Below the pieces are notes generated by a model, which made no database searches, was not told the origin of the DNA, and saw only the letters and a list, made by a program, of their open reading frames with translations. Positions 1-9,542 of a DNA stretch of 21,788 bases are shown piece by piece (within the stretch, counting starts at the first letter, position 1; each line of letters opens with the position of its first letter). The translations under genes and the position numbers were made by a program. Source of the stretch: Glaciozyma antarctica PI12 (taxonomy: Eukaryota > Basidiomycota > Microbotryomycetes > Kriegeriales > Camptobasidiaceae); the NCBI GenBank assembly GCA_002917775.1, contig KZ627153.1, positions 728,709-750,496 of the forward strand. Direction: 5' to 3'.

Positions 1-45
1 CAAAGAGATGTGCTTGGGACAGGGGTTCGACTCTCCTAGGACTCA
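1..45 (+). tRNA. Possible 3' part of a tRNA or other Pol III gene, cut by the window edge
   Basis: Bases 21-37 form a T-arm-like hairpin: a five-pair stem (one G-U) around a TTCGACT loop, with a B-box-like GGTTCGACTCT. The next seven bases plus an A (38-45) would be the 3' acceptor strand and discriminator. A T8 run at 84-91 could be a Pol III terminator, though it lies about 40 nt further on. The 5' half is outside the window, so neither the anticodon nor the acceptor pairing can be checked. An ordinary five-base variable loop does not give a good anticodon loop, so a long-variable-arm tRNA or a non-tRNA Pol III RNA is possible. Confidence 0.35.
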
Positions 46-51
46 AAGATT

Positions 52-91
52 ATGCGAGGTTGCTTCGGCAGTTTCGCATTTCCTTTTTTTT
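52..91 (+). terminator. UUCG-capped hairpin followed by T8, possible Pol III end
   Basis: ATGCGA (52-57) pairs perfectly with TCGCAT (74-79). Inside, TGC-TTCG-GCA (61-70) makes a second stem closed by a stable UUCG tetraloop. A run of eight T follows at 84-91. A stable hairpin and then a T run downstream of a B-box-like sequence looks like the 3' end of a Pol III transcript. A second T run (113-122) lies further on. Confidence 0.35.
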
Positions 92-629
92 GAACCCTTT
101 AATTTGGCCCAATTTTTTTTTTGGCTTCCCACCTCAAAAGTGCAGCTCATTTTCAGTGGACACTCTCAATCTAGGCAGCAACTGCTTCAGCATCCAGCCC
201 CAGCCCGCCTCACAGCGAGTCCATCACAAGACTCGACCTCGGTCGTCTCGTCCAATTCTTGCTCCAGTTCCCTTTGTTCCCTGCATCCTCTGTGCAACAG
301 CTTCATCAGACGCCGCGTATTATCTGCCTTTGCATCTTGAAGCTGCAGCGTTTCCTCGTCAAAGCACTCCCCTGCTCCTCCCCTCAGTCATACCGCTTCC
401 CGCCTTGCGGCACCGTCTTTTTCGCCCGCGCTCCTTCACACTTCGTATTCTACTCCCACTCAGCTACTCCAGCGCGTGTTCGGCTCCAGAGCGCCTGCGG
501 GCACGCAGCTCCCTAAGGAGGTAGATCACACCAGGAAATTCGAATTTCGAGTTGGCCTGCGCCCGGCCGGCTCTGCCTGCGCCTTCACTTCCTCCAACTC
601 CCCCCCAGCTACGCCTTACCTCTGCAGCA
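92..629. other. Intergenic region and 5' leader of the ERV46 gene
   Basis: No convincing gene was found. The stretch is pyrimidine-rich from about 100 to 480, includes a T10 run at 113-122, and ends in the leader before the ATG at 630. Open frames here lack splice-supported continuations or recognisable domains. Confidence 0.5.
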
Positions 630-2723
630 ATGGGACGAGGCGGCCTACAATTCCGCGGAATCGACGCCTTTGGCAAGGCGCGTTCCACTCCCACTCCGCC
701 GCCCAGCACCGCCCTAACCCTCTCGCTCTCGCAGACCATGGAGGACGTCAAGATCAAGACGGGCTTTGGCGGCCTCTGTGAGCTACCCTTCTTTGCTTAG
801 AGGGCCTTTGGCGCGCGAGGACTGGTAGGAGGGGAGGGGATGGAAGCTGACTCTACACGTGGCTGGCGCAGTGACTCTGTTCTCCTTGTCGCTGATCATG
901 AGCTTGACGATCTACGAGTTCGTGGACTACCGGAGAGTGCATATGGTGAGTTCTGAATCAAGCGGCGCGGCGGAGGCAGGCGTGGGGAGACGAGGGCGGA
1001 CGAGGAGGAGCATGGGGGCACGGGCGAGCAGCGCAGGGGCAGGAACGCAGGGACCAGCAGAGGGAGGTGCAGCAGCGGCTAACGGTACATTGTGCGTGGC
1101 TGTAGGAACCCTCAATCGTGGTGGACAAGAGTCGAGGCGAGAAGCTCGTCGTGAACCTCAACATCACCTTCCCTCGCGTCCCCTGCTATCGTACGTCCTC
1201 TCTCCCACGCCAGCTCCACTCACTAACATCATGCGCATGCAGTGCTAAGCGTGGATATCATGGACAGTCTCGGGGGAGCACCAGAATGGTGCGTTGGGCG
1301 TTCGAGTAAGCGGAACGAGGAAGCTGACCGGGGGGCCCGCAGATGTGCATCACGACATGACCAAGACGCGGTTAGGTCGAACGGGAGAGGTGATCGAGGG
1401 CCCCAAGGGAAAGGAGTTAACGGGGGATCTGGAGCGGATTTCGGTGCAGAAGGCGGAGGGATACTGTGCGTGTTTCTCTCTCTCTCCTCGGCGTGCGTGG
1501 AGCTGAGACTTGAGAGCAGGTGGAACGTGTTATGGAGGAACGCCGCCGACTGAGGGGCCGAATGTGGGGTGCTGTAACTCGTGCGAGGACGTTCGGGAGG
1601 CGTACGTGCGGCGAGGGTGGTCGTTCGTCAACCCTGATTCGGTGGAGCAGGTGCGTCGAGACCTCCTTTGGCGGAGAGAGGAGGACGCTGACAGAGAGGA
1701 GTAGTGTGTGAGCGAAGGCTGGTCGGACAAGATCAAGCAGCAGGCCGAGGAGGGCTGCAACATCGCCGGCAAGGTGCGCGTCAACAAGGTCATTGGCAAC
1801 TTCCACATCTCCCCCGGACGCTCCTTCCAGGCGAACGCGATGCACGTGCACGACCTCGTTCCCTACCTCCAGGACGGCAACAAGCACGATTTCGGGCACG
1901 TCATTCATGGGCTGTGGTTCGGGAGCGAGGCGGAGGAGGAGTTTGTGGGCGCTGGAGGAGTCGGGTTGGAGGAGACGAAGAAGGCTCTGGGGATTGTGAA
2001 TCCGCTTGACGGAGTCAAGGCGCACACAGAGGAGTCAAACTAGTGAGTCGTGTCGTTCCGGAGTGGGAGGACGCGAGCTGATGCCGTGGGCGGGTGTAGC
2101 ATGTTCCAGTACTTCCTCAAGGTCGTCTCGACCAAGTTTACCTTTCTCGACGGACGCGAACTCAAGACGCACCAGTACTCGGTGACTCAGTACGAGCGCG
2201 ATTGTGCGTTTGTTTGCTCTTGCACTCGCGAGCCCGTTTGCTGACCTCTGAGCATCGGTAGTGAGCGGGAAGACCGCTGGAAAGGATGAGCAAGGGCATC
2301 AAACGAGCCACGGATACGCAGGGGTTCCAGGTGCGCTTTCCTTCCGCCTCTCCGACGAGCACAAAACTGATCGTACCCCGGTTCGCAGGCGCTTTCGTGA
2401 ATTACGAGGTTCGCTCCTCCTCCTTCCTCAGAATATCACGCCGTACTCACCTTTTCGAGCAGATCTCACCTCTCATGGTTATCCACCGCGAAGAGCGTCA
2501 ATCATTCGCTCACTTCCTCACCTCGACTTGCGCCATCGTCGGCGGAGTCCTCACTGTCGCGGGGCTGATTGATTCCTTCGTGGTGCGTTATCCTGCGTTC
2601 CTCCCTCTCGAGGCTTCTTTCGCTGACGCCTCTTTCTCACAGTACGCGGGGAGGAACAAGCTCAAGCAGGGAGGAGTGAAGGAGGGGATGGGGTTCGCAA
2701 GATCTGGGGGCAAGTTCATGTGA
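630..2723 (+). CDS. ERV46: ERV46/ERGIC3-type ER-Golgi cargo receptor subunit, 12 exons, apparent 1-nt frameshift in exon 4
   Basis: This is the Erv46/ERGIC3 subunit of the Erv41-Erv46 complex, which cycles in COPII/COPI vesicles and retrieves ER proteins from the early Golgi. Exons: 630-777, 872-945, 1106-1190, 1243-1288, 1343-1465, 1520-1650, 1705-2042, 2100-2203, 2262-2330, 2389-2408, 2463-2582, 2643-2723; about 445 aa. Visible marks are a first TM helix at residues ~50-68, a luminal domain starting DKSRGEKLVVN, the family Cys-rich stretch with CGTC and GCCNSC (~159-178), and a C-terminal TM (~398-418) after ISPLMVIHREERQSF. Start is the first ATG of the FRGIDAFGK frame. Exon 4 has a five-G run (1272-1276) where four would give the family GEHQND reading into exon 5; as written, the usual splice reads TGA. 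A 37-nt alternative intron (donor 1306) keeps the frame but loses the conserved residues. Confidence 0.9.
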
Positions 2724-2820
2724 ACGAAAGGAATTGTAGTCACTTCTTTCTCTTTCTTTGCTGGACCTCGCTTTGCTGTCCTGCGCGCTCGTCGCCGTCG
2801 TCATGTCGCCGTCGTCATCG

Positions 2821-2856
<36 letters not shown>

Positions 2857-3301
2857 TCGGAGTTCTAGATCGTTTTTGAGCTTTGGCCACTCCGGTGCCG
2901 ATCGCTCGATCTGGGACTCGGGGTTTCGAATCCACGTTCTCGCTCTCGCCTCTCTCCAACTAAACTACGCTCTTTCAACAAGAACAGAAGGTGCGCATCT
3001 CTGTGCAGCTGCTGGCGAGTAATGGCGCGGTGTGGGCAGGCGGAGGAGGAGGGGGAGGGAGCGGAGGAGGCTTGGTTGATGACGGTGAGGAGGGTAGTGT
3101 CAGGCTTGGAGGAGGCTTGAAGCGAGCGCGGAGAGCGGGGACGAAGACCAGCGTTCGTACAGAGGGACCAGGGGCAGTAACGCGTGGTTCAGGTGGAGAG
3201 GGCGCTGCCTTGAAGCGGGTGGAGTTGCGCCGTCAAGCGGCTAATCCACAGCATGCCCGACCTATGTAGCAACGCTGACGACGACCCTCCCTTTGGTGCA
3301 G
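2724..3301. other. Intergenic region with microsatellite and probable leader intron of the next gene
   Basis: This holds the ERV46 3' UTR, a TCG microsatellite and a GA/GGA-rich stretch at about 3035-3120. A GTGCGC donor-like site at 2991 and the branch-like GCTGAC plus CAG ending at 3301 suggest one long or two shorter 5'-leader introns, the last ending directly at the start codon of the methyltransferase gene. No separate coding gene is seen. Confidence 0.5.
2785..2856. repeat. Imperfect then perfect TCG microsatellite
   Basis: A GTC/TCG-rich stretch becomes a perfect trinucleotide run of about 34 nt at 2823-2856. It lies just after the ERV46 stop codon, in the 3' UTR or spacer. Confidence 0.9.
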
Positions 3302-5360
3302 ATGTCTTCAAGCTACTTCAAGACGCCCAACTACCGCGAAGCAGAGCAGAACAAGCTTGTCGCGCTCGCCGACAAGGTCATCCACGGATCGAAGGAGGTG
3401 ATCGTTTCGCGCGGATGGGGTCCTCTCGTCGTTCTCGGTAAGCTCAGTCTGTGAAGCTGGACCTGGATAAGGGCTGATGACTTTAGCAGCACGAACGACG
3501 ATCGTCTCGATGATGGAGAAGCTTACTCGCGGCCAGCTCCGCGTCCTCTCGACTGAGGGCATCTGCTACACGTTCGGCACTCCCGCCATCTACTCCGATG
3601 CGTTCCCCAACCCAAACAAGGAGGCGCTACCATCCAAGGCGGACGAGATTCGCGCCGAGATTAGGGTCATCAACGACGCGTTCTGGGTTCGCATGCTGCT
3701 GCTGTCGGATTTGGGATTCAGCGAGGCGTTCATGACCGGCGATATCGAGGTGGATGACTTGGATGCGCTGTTCAAGGTGCGTTGTGTGAGGCGTGTGGAG
3801 CGAGGCAAGGCAGCTGACGAGAGTCCGGTACGCAGCTGTTCATTCTCAACCGCACGAGCTTGGGAGAACTCTCGACTGGCCTCGCAGGAACGCTCTTCTC
3901 GGCGTTCAACTCGCTCGTCAACACGCGTTTCGTCAACAGCATTTCGAACGCCATCTCCAACATCTCGTGCGTTGCAGTCTCTCCCCCCTTTTCTCCCTTG
4001 CTGACTTCCTCTCGTAGCGCGCACTACGACATTTCGAACCGCATGTTCGAGTCCTTCCTCTCGGCCGACATGACCTACTCCTGCGCCATCTGGGGACCCG
4101 AAGAAGGCGGTGTCGAAGGCGACCTCGGGCTCACGCCTCGAGCGATCCCAGCCAAGGAGGGCGTTGACGAGCTCGAGGTGGCTCAGATGCGCAAGATCCG
4201 GACCGTCATTGCACGCGCGAGGATTGGGAAGGGAGACAAGGTGCTAGAGATTGGGAGTGGATGGGGAAGCTTTGCGATGGAGGTGCATTCTTCCTCCCTC
4301 GGTCTCGCTGCAGAGCTGACGCGTAGCTTCTTACAGGCGGTTCGCACCACGGGTTGCACAGTCGACACTCTCACTCTATCCATCGAGCAAAAGCTTCTCG
4401 CCGAAGCTCGTATCGCCGCAGCAGGACTGTCGGACTCGATCACGGTGCACCTCCTCGACTACCGCTCGCTCCCTGACTCGTTCACGCACGCGTTCGACCG
4501 CGTCGTCAGTATCGAGATGATCGAGGCCGTCGGCAAGGAGTTCCTCAACACGTACTTTGAGACGGTGGATCGCGTGCTCAAGGTCGATCGAGGATTGGCG
4601 GTCGTGCAGGTCATCACGATGCCTGAGGCGAGGTTCGAGAGCTACGGAAAGTGCGTACTTCCCTCTTGCCTGCCTGAGGCTTATCGCTAATTAACCTTCT
4701 CCCAGGTCCGTCGACTTTATTCAGAAGCACATCTTCCCTGGTCAGTCCACCGCTCTCGGTAGTTCCTCTCCGGAACCGCACTTATGCCTCAGCTCTCTCT
4801 TAGGTGGATTCCTCCCCTCCGTCACCTGCCTCGTCGACTCTATCAACGCCGGATCAAAGGGCAAGCTCCTCATCGAGCAAATCGAGAACATCGGTCCTCG
4901 TGCGTCCTCCCCTCCCTCTCCTCCCCTCCCTCCCTCCCTCCTTTGCTGACCCCGTTTCGAGCAGACTACGCCCGTACGCTCCGAGAATGGCGTCGTCGGT
5001 TCGAGAAGACGTTCGAGACGGATATCGTACCTGCGTTGAAGGAGGCGTACCCCGAGCTGACGGGTCGGAAAGGGATCGAGATCTTCCGCCGCAAGTGGAT
5101 TTGTGCGTCCTCCTTTCTCTGCCTCTGTGGAGCGACGAGCTAACGGCGACGGACGAGCAGATTATTACGTGTACTGCGAGACTGGGTTCTCGATGAGGGC
5201 GTTGGGAGGTACGTTTTTGTGTTCGTTTAGCGAGGAGGAAGGACTGATGTCGCTTCGCAGATCACATTCTGACGATCACGCGCGAGGTGTGTTTGGTTAC
5301 TGCTGAAGCTGGACAGGGTGCTGATGAGTGGCTTTGCAGGGCAACCTTTCCATCATGTAG
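3302..5360 (+). CDS. Cyclopropane-fatty-acyl-phospholipid synthase type SAM methyltransferase, 11 exons
   Basis: This should move a methylene or methyl group from S-adenosylmethionine onto the double bond of an acyl chain in membrane phospholipid. Exons: 3302-3437, 3490-3776, 3836-3966, 4018-4282, 4337-4650, 4706-4740, 4804-4899, 4965-5102, 5161-5208, 5261-5286, 5340-5360; all in frame, 498 aa. Family marks in order: HYDISN at ~187, YSCA (Cys ~207), SAM motif VLEIGSGWGS at ~260-269, IEMIEAVG (Glu ~336), VDFIQKHIFPGG, GPHYARTL (His ~422) and YVYCETGF near ~472. The Cys/Glu/His/Tyr set matches the conserved bicarbonate site of CFA synthases. The order resembles the bacterial/plant CFA type more than fungal sphingolipid C9-methyltransferases. 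The ATG directly follows a splice acceptor. Exon 2 has a tandem TAG/CAG acceptor. The exact product cannot be told from sequence. Confidence 0.93.
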
Positions 5361-5785
5361 ACGCCGCTCAAGAGACAGCAATTCATTCGTTACATCCGTT
5401 CACGAGAGCGAACGGTCGCAACAGCTCAACCAGTGTTCCCACCGCCGTCCATGAGACCTCGATGCGCTCAGCCTCTTCTCTCTTTGTGCTTCGAACCCTA
5501 CTCGTGTCCGAAACACGGCTCTGTTTCAAGAGAGCGCCGTCACAGCGAGCACCAGCGCACTTGCTCCCGACGTCAAGGTCGTCGTGGGGTAGCTTTGGAG
5601 ACGCGGGCGAGGCGACTTCTGTGGAAACACGGTAGCTAAGCTTTGCGTCAAGTAGCGCACGAGAATAGGGAGAACAGACGTGGAAGCAGCAAAGAGAGCT
5701 TGGAGCAGAGAAGGAGAGACACGCCGACGATGACTGCTTATGGCTCAATTACACAAAATGCCTGGAAGAAGGGAGGGCGAGGCGA
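5361..5785. other. Intergenic region between convergent genes
   Basis: This 425-nt spacer separates the 3' ends of the methyltransferase gene (+) and the small Grg1-like gene (-). Open frames exist on both strands but show no splice pattern or recognisable protein. I see nothing beyond 3' UTRs. Confidence 0.5.
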
Positions 5786-6233
5786 CTAGTGCTCAGCCAT
5801 CTTCTTGTGGCCCTCAGCCTTGGACGAGCTAGAGAAGGGAGCGGTGTCAGCTGCCATCGCGAAGCCCGTGAGCGAACGAGGGAACGCACTGTCCAGACTC
5901 CTCGATCTTGTCTCCAACGGCGTTGAAGCCAGCGGAGGCACGCTCGCCGATAGTGGCATCGGTGTGTCTGCACACGCAAACGGGGGTTAGCTCTCAGTCG
6001 ACGTGGCACCCTCCTCAACGACTGGACTCACCCCTTGGCGATCTCCTTGTTTCCCTCCTTGGAAGCTCCGGAGACGACCTCCTGCACGGTCTCGCTGACG
6101 TAGGAAGCGGCGTGGGAGATGGCGTCGAGGACTCCTCCGGAGGTGGTGCTGTTGGATGCGGATGCCCTGGAGGAGAGAGCGCGTTAGCTGCTGAAGCGAG
6201 CGCGTCCTTCTTGCGAAGGTCTCGGACTCACAT
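5786..6233 (-). CDS. Small Grg1-like (glucose-repressible) stress protein, 4 exons, start codon split by an intron
   Basis: The protein is 85 aa, hydrophilic and rich in Ala, Ser, Glu and Lys, like the fungal glucose-repressible Grg1 family: ASYVSETVQEVVSGASKE, GNKEIAKG, then GERASAGFNAVGDKIEESG and a Lys-rich tail ending KKMAEH. These proteins are starvation or stress induced; their biochemical role is not established. Exons on the minus strand: 6233-6232, 6166-6032, 5967-5890, 5828-5786. No in-frame ATG exists in exon 2, and joining AT (6233-6232) to G (6166) makes ATG-GCA, so the start codon is interrupted by a 65-nt intron with GTGAGT donor, CTAAC branch site and CAG acceptor. A minus-strand TATAAA about 100 bp upstream suits a strongly regulated gene. 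Confidence 0.8.
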
Positions 6234-6823
6234 TGCTGAAGTTGAGGTTTGGAGTTGAGGTTGGGCTGAACGAGTGAGTTGGAGTGAATGGTAGGAGGGA
6301 GAGAGCTGCGGCAGAGAGTGAGGTGCCCTTTATAGAAGCCGGCACTCGCAGGTGATCACGGGAAGACAAGAAGATGAGTGACGCGTTTTTTGATCGCCAG
6401 ATCTCGTTCGGCTTCGGCCTCATCTCGCTGCTTTTACAGTACGACACTAGGAGATAGATCAAGATGCACAAGAGTCGAAAGGGATTGACGAACGGCCGCG
6501 GTGAAGCCGATGACAGGCTCCGCGACGGAAGCGCACAGGCCGGCCTTCGCAGGTGGTGCGAGTTTTGGTAGAGACCGGGAGTCGAGGGTGGAGGGTGGAG
6601 AGGGAGCGGCGTACTGCAGAGAAGCACGACCGAGCAAGTGCTCAGGAAATGGCGAGAGGGCAGACAGAACGGACACAGGAAGCACGAACGGCGAACTCGC
6701 CCGCGGCCGCACCTTCTCTCCCTTCCCTCTCCTCCACGCCCCCGAGTCCTCGATCTCACACACCTGCATCAACTTAACGAACGAAGCTTCGAAGTTCCTC
6801 GACAGTCCAGCTGCTGAGACCTC
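6234..6823. other. Promoter and leader of the Grg1-like gene plus 3' flank of the reductase gene
   Basis: About 590 nt without a supported gene. The part nearest 6234 is the leader and core promoter of the Grg1-like gene. The part near 6823 is 3' UTR of the reductase gene. Open frames on both strands lack splice support. Confidence 0.5.
6329..6334 (-). promoter_or_regulatory. TATA box for the Grg1-like gene
   Basis: On the minus strand the sequence reads CTATAAAGGG, a good TATA element, about 96-101 bp upstream of the split start codon. Position and strand fit a core promoter for the small stress gene. Confidence 0.55.
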
Positions 6824-9330
6824 CTAAAACTCTAAACTCTCGCAATGCGCCACGATCCCACCTCTGCAACCCAATCAGCTCCTCCTCCCGAACCACGGAA
6901 AGAGACTCACACTTTGACCGACCGCGCCTTGTCAACCCTCGCCACTCCGCTCCTAACCATCCGCACGAAATCGTTGGGTCCGCACGCCCCGACCGTCACT
7001 CCTCCGCCACGCGAAGCGTCCTTGGACTCCATGACGGCGAGGCAGTCGTCCACGACGTCCGAGATGAGTGTCTCGATAGGTAGACGGGAGGGGATGATGG
7101 CGGCGCCGATGATGGGGGAGTGGTCCGCGCGAGAGGGGCCGGTTACTGCGATGCCATCGTCAGGGTGGGAGAACATGAACAGCGAGGAACGTACTGTAGA
7201 GACGAACTCGAACCGTGAGACGCGTTCGCGTCTTAGCGATGTTGAGAAGCGCGTTGAACACTGTGAGAGCGAGAGGTGAGCAAAGTTCGGGGAGCGAGGT
7301 GGAGGACGGGCTTACTCTCTTGGTACCAGTCCGTACATTCGACCGCCTTCATCGTCCACGCAATAGTGATGATGCTCGTGCGAATCCTGCCTTCCAGCGC
7401 CATCCCGATGAGCTCTACCCAACGCTCGCAAGTCAGCAAAAATCGCGATCATCGAGGAGAACGCACCCTCCAGAATCGACGCTGCGAACGTAATCCCCGT
7501 TCCACCAGCAAGAAGAAGAACGGCCTGACTCTCGCTAAAGTCTGTGAACATCGGTCCTAGTTGGGCAGCGAGTTAGCAAGCTCGAAAACGCGCAGAAGAC
7601 GCGCTCGCACCTCCATACGGTCCTGCGTTCCGACGTCCAATCAGCTCGCCCTCGAAACCACGAAAACCTCCAACGTACCTTCGATCACAACCCGCACTGT
7701 CAGCCCAAATCCAAACGACTGCTTCTCTGCATCGCTCTTGCGCGACTTCGAATGCGATGCATCGTTCAGCGCCCGGGTCCAGTCGCCCGCCGACTTGACG
7801 AGAAGAGTGAGATTATGCTGGCCACTACGTTCACTGGATTCAGCTTGCGTTCTTCGGCGAGATGTAGAAAAGAACGCACGTGAGCGGAGAGCAGGATGCA
7901 GGAGCGTTGGCGATCGTAAAGGGGTGAGTTTCGAGTGCCTTTCGTCCGCGGAGAACGCGAAGCCAGACGTGCTGTCCCGGGCGCCACCCTTCAGCGATGT
8001 CGTGTACCTTTGCGAGGGCTCAGCAATGGTGGGCACGGAGGAGGGCTGGAGCGAGACTGACTTGAACCATCGACATTCCTCCGCTCAATCTGCGGCAAAG
8101 TCAGACGAGGTTTGAGGAGGAGAGACGAGGGACGTACGGGATGCAGCTGGCGTACTTGTAGCGAGTCTTTGCGGCCCGAAGAAAGAAGTCGAGCCCCAAA
8201 GCGACGACTGCGACGAGGGTGAAGGGTCGCGCAGTGCTCGGAACGTGCAGGTTGACGGCGACGAGGAATGTGATGTAGCTGAGGATATGAGTGACTTGAT
8301 AAAAGAGAGACTTTAGCTCGGCTACATCACGGATACTAGGGAAGGACGAACACAGGAACAGCTGGTAGAAGAATCGGCGAAAGACGGAGAACGAGGTGAG
8401 GAGGATGGCGAATCTGCGAGTAGGTCAGCGACGGAGCGAGGGGCAAGCGAGAGGCACCAACAGCGAGATCATGGTGATACAGCCCGTGTAGATCTCCGGA
8501 TCTGAGAAGTCGACGTCGCCTCGACGAAGGTAGATGACTCCATGGACGCCTCCGCACAAAACCAGCATGCGACCGGCGACTCGATGGAGGAAGTTGAGCT
8601 ACAAGGCTCGTCAGCAATATGCAATGGCAAAGGAATGGAGAGACGAACCTTCTCGTACCCTTTTCCGACGACGGACACGAGGCTGTTCTTCGTCGCGAGG
8701 AGGAAGACGGCGGGGATCTGGGCGACTCTGTCGTGAATAGATTAGCGAGGTTCGAAGATCAATTGAAGCTCCTCATGATAACACACACTCACGCAATGTA
8801 GCCCTACAGCCCCAAAGTCAGCCAACTCGTCTCGATCCCAAGCCAAAGAGGAATGCTCACAGGTCGCTTGTAGTTGTCGAGCAGATTCCCGGCTCGGAGA
8901 AAGAGGAAGAGAAGGACGATCGTCTGGTACGCAAGGCACACAGCGACCTGCCCAATCGTGAGATCCAGGAACGGCATATCCGGCAGCAGGAATCGATTGT
9001 AAAAGTACCGAAAGCTGCGAAGACCATATCAGCTCCTTGCTCTTCCTCTCTCGCCCGAACTCACTTGGCATACCACCCCGAAACGATCTTGACCTTCCTC
9101 GCCACGATCGTCCCCCCACTCATGATCCTCTGCAGCCCCGTCGTCATCCCCCACTCCTCCTCCTCCTTCCGCTTGTTCTTCCCGCCCAAGATCCACCCCT
9201 GCGCGAACCTCCCACTCGCGAGCCAGCTCGGTATGAGGGAGGAGACGAAGAGGAGGAAGGTACCGAGGGCGAGGAGGAAGGAGAGGTTGAGGGTCGTGGG
9301 GTAGAGGTGGTTGCAGGAATCTTGGGCCAT
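6824..9330 (-). CDS. Ferric reductase / NADPH-oxidase-like flavocytochrome (FRE family), 16 exons
   Basis: A membrane oxidoreductase passing electrons from NAD(P)H through FAD and two hemes across the membrane, typically to ferric or cupric chelates. Exons (minus): 9330-9065, 9014-8861, 8803-8793, 8727-8649, 8598-8462, 8413-8352, 8294-8138, 8089-8062, 8007-7880, 7824-7679, 7622-7611, 7556-7467, 7414-7316, 7260-7195, 7145-6911, 6863-6824; in frame, 569 aa. Heme ligand pairs His175/His189 and His239/His253 each have the canonical 13-residue gap, which fixes two splice choices (donors GTTGGT at 8461 and GTTCGT at 8351). FAD motif HPFTI (~326), NADPH motif AGGTGIT (~411) and a late CGP are present; the end CESLEF is family-like. 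Two exons are only 11 and 12 nt. A better start probably lies at 9467: a signal peptide there is one base out of frame with an upstream run that continues into this exon. Metal substrate cannot be told. Confidence 0.9.
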
Positions 9331-9542
9331 CGAGGATGCTTCGAGGGGAGTTACGAGGCGGTTTGGGGCGTCCGAAGAGTCGTCTGCGCTGCTGGCGGAC
9401 GTGAGAGGAGTACAGGAGAGAGGAGAAGGAAGGTGGAGAGGTGGAGGAGGAGGAGAGAAGGAGACATGCTGCGTAGGCGGAAGAGGGGGAGGAGTCGCGT
9501 CGAGCGGGAGGAAGGAGTGTCAGGCCAGCGAACACTCGTGTG

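Noticed and set aside
60-71. TTGCTTCGGCAG matches the 5' hairpin of U6 snRNA
   Set aside because: The conserved U6 core (ACAGAGA box and following stem) does not follow; a T run comes 12 bases later. A UUCG hairpin is a common chance or structural match.
3020-3120. Gly-rich open frame before the methyltransferase gene
   Set aside because: GGA/GAG repeat sequence in a likely leader intron; no in-phase splice to the methyltransferase frame.
5358-5639. Open frame continuing after the CFA-synthase TAG
   Set aside because: The sequence after TAG is not family-like, and the protein already ends where CFA synthases end, so readthrough is not supported.
6783-6797. Heat-shock-element-like GAAGCTTCGAAGTTC
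   Set aside because: It lies about 550 bp from the Grg1-like start, next to the reductase stop, and has imperfect spacing; too weak to call.
7641-8036. 131-aa minus-strand frame overlapping the reductase
   Set aside because: Its start region and much of its length are intron or alternate frame of the reductase; only the last part coincides with reductase exon 10.
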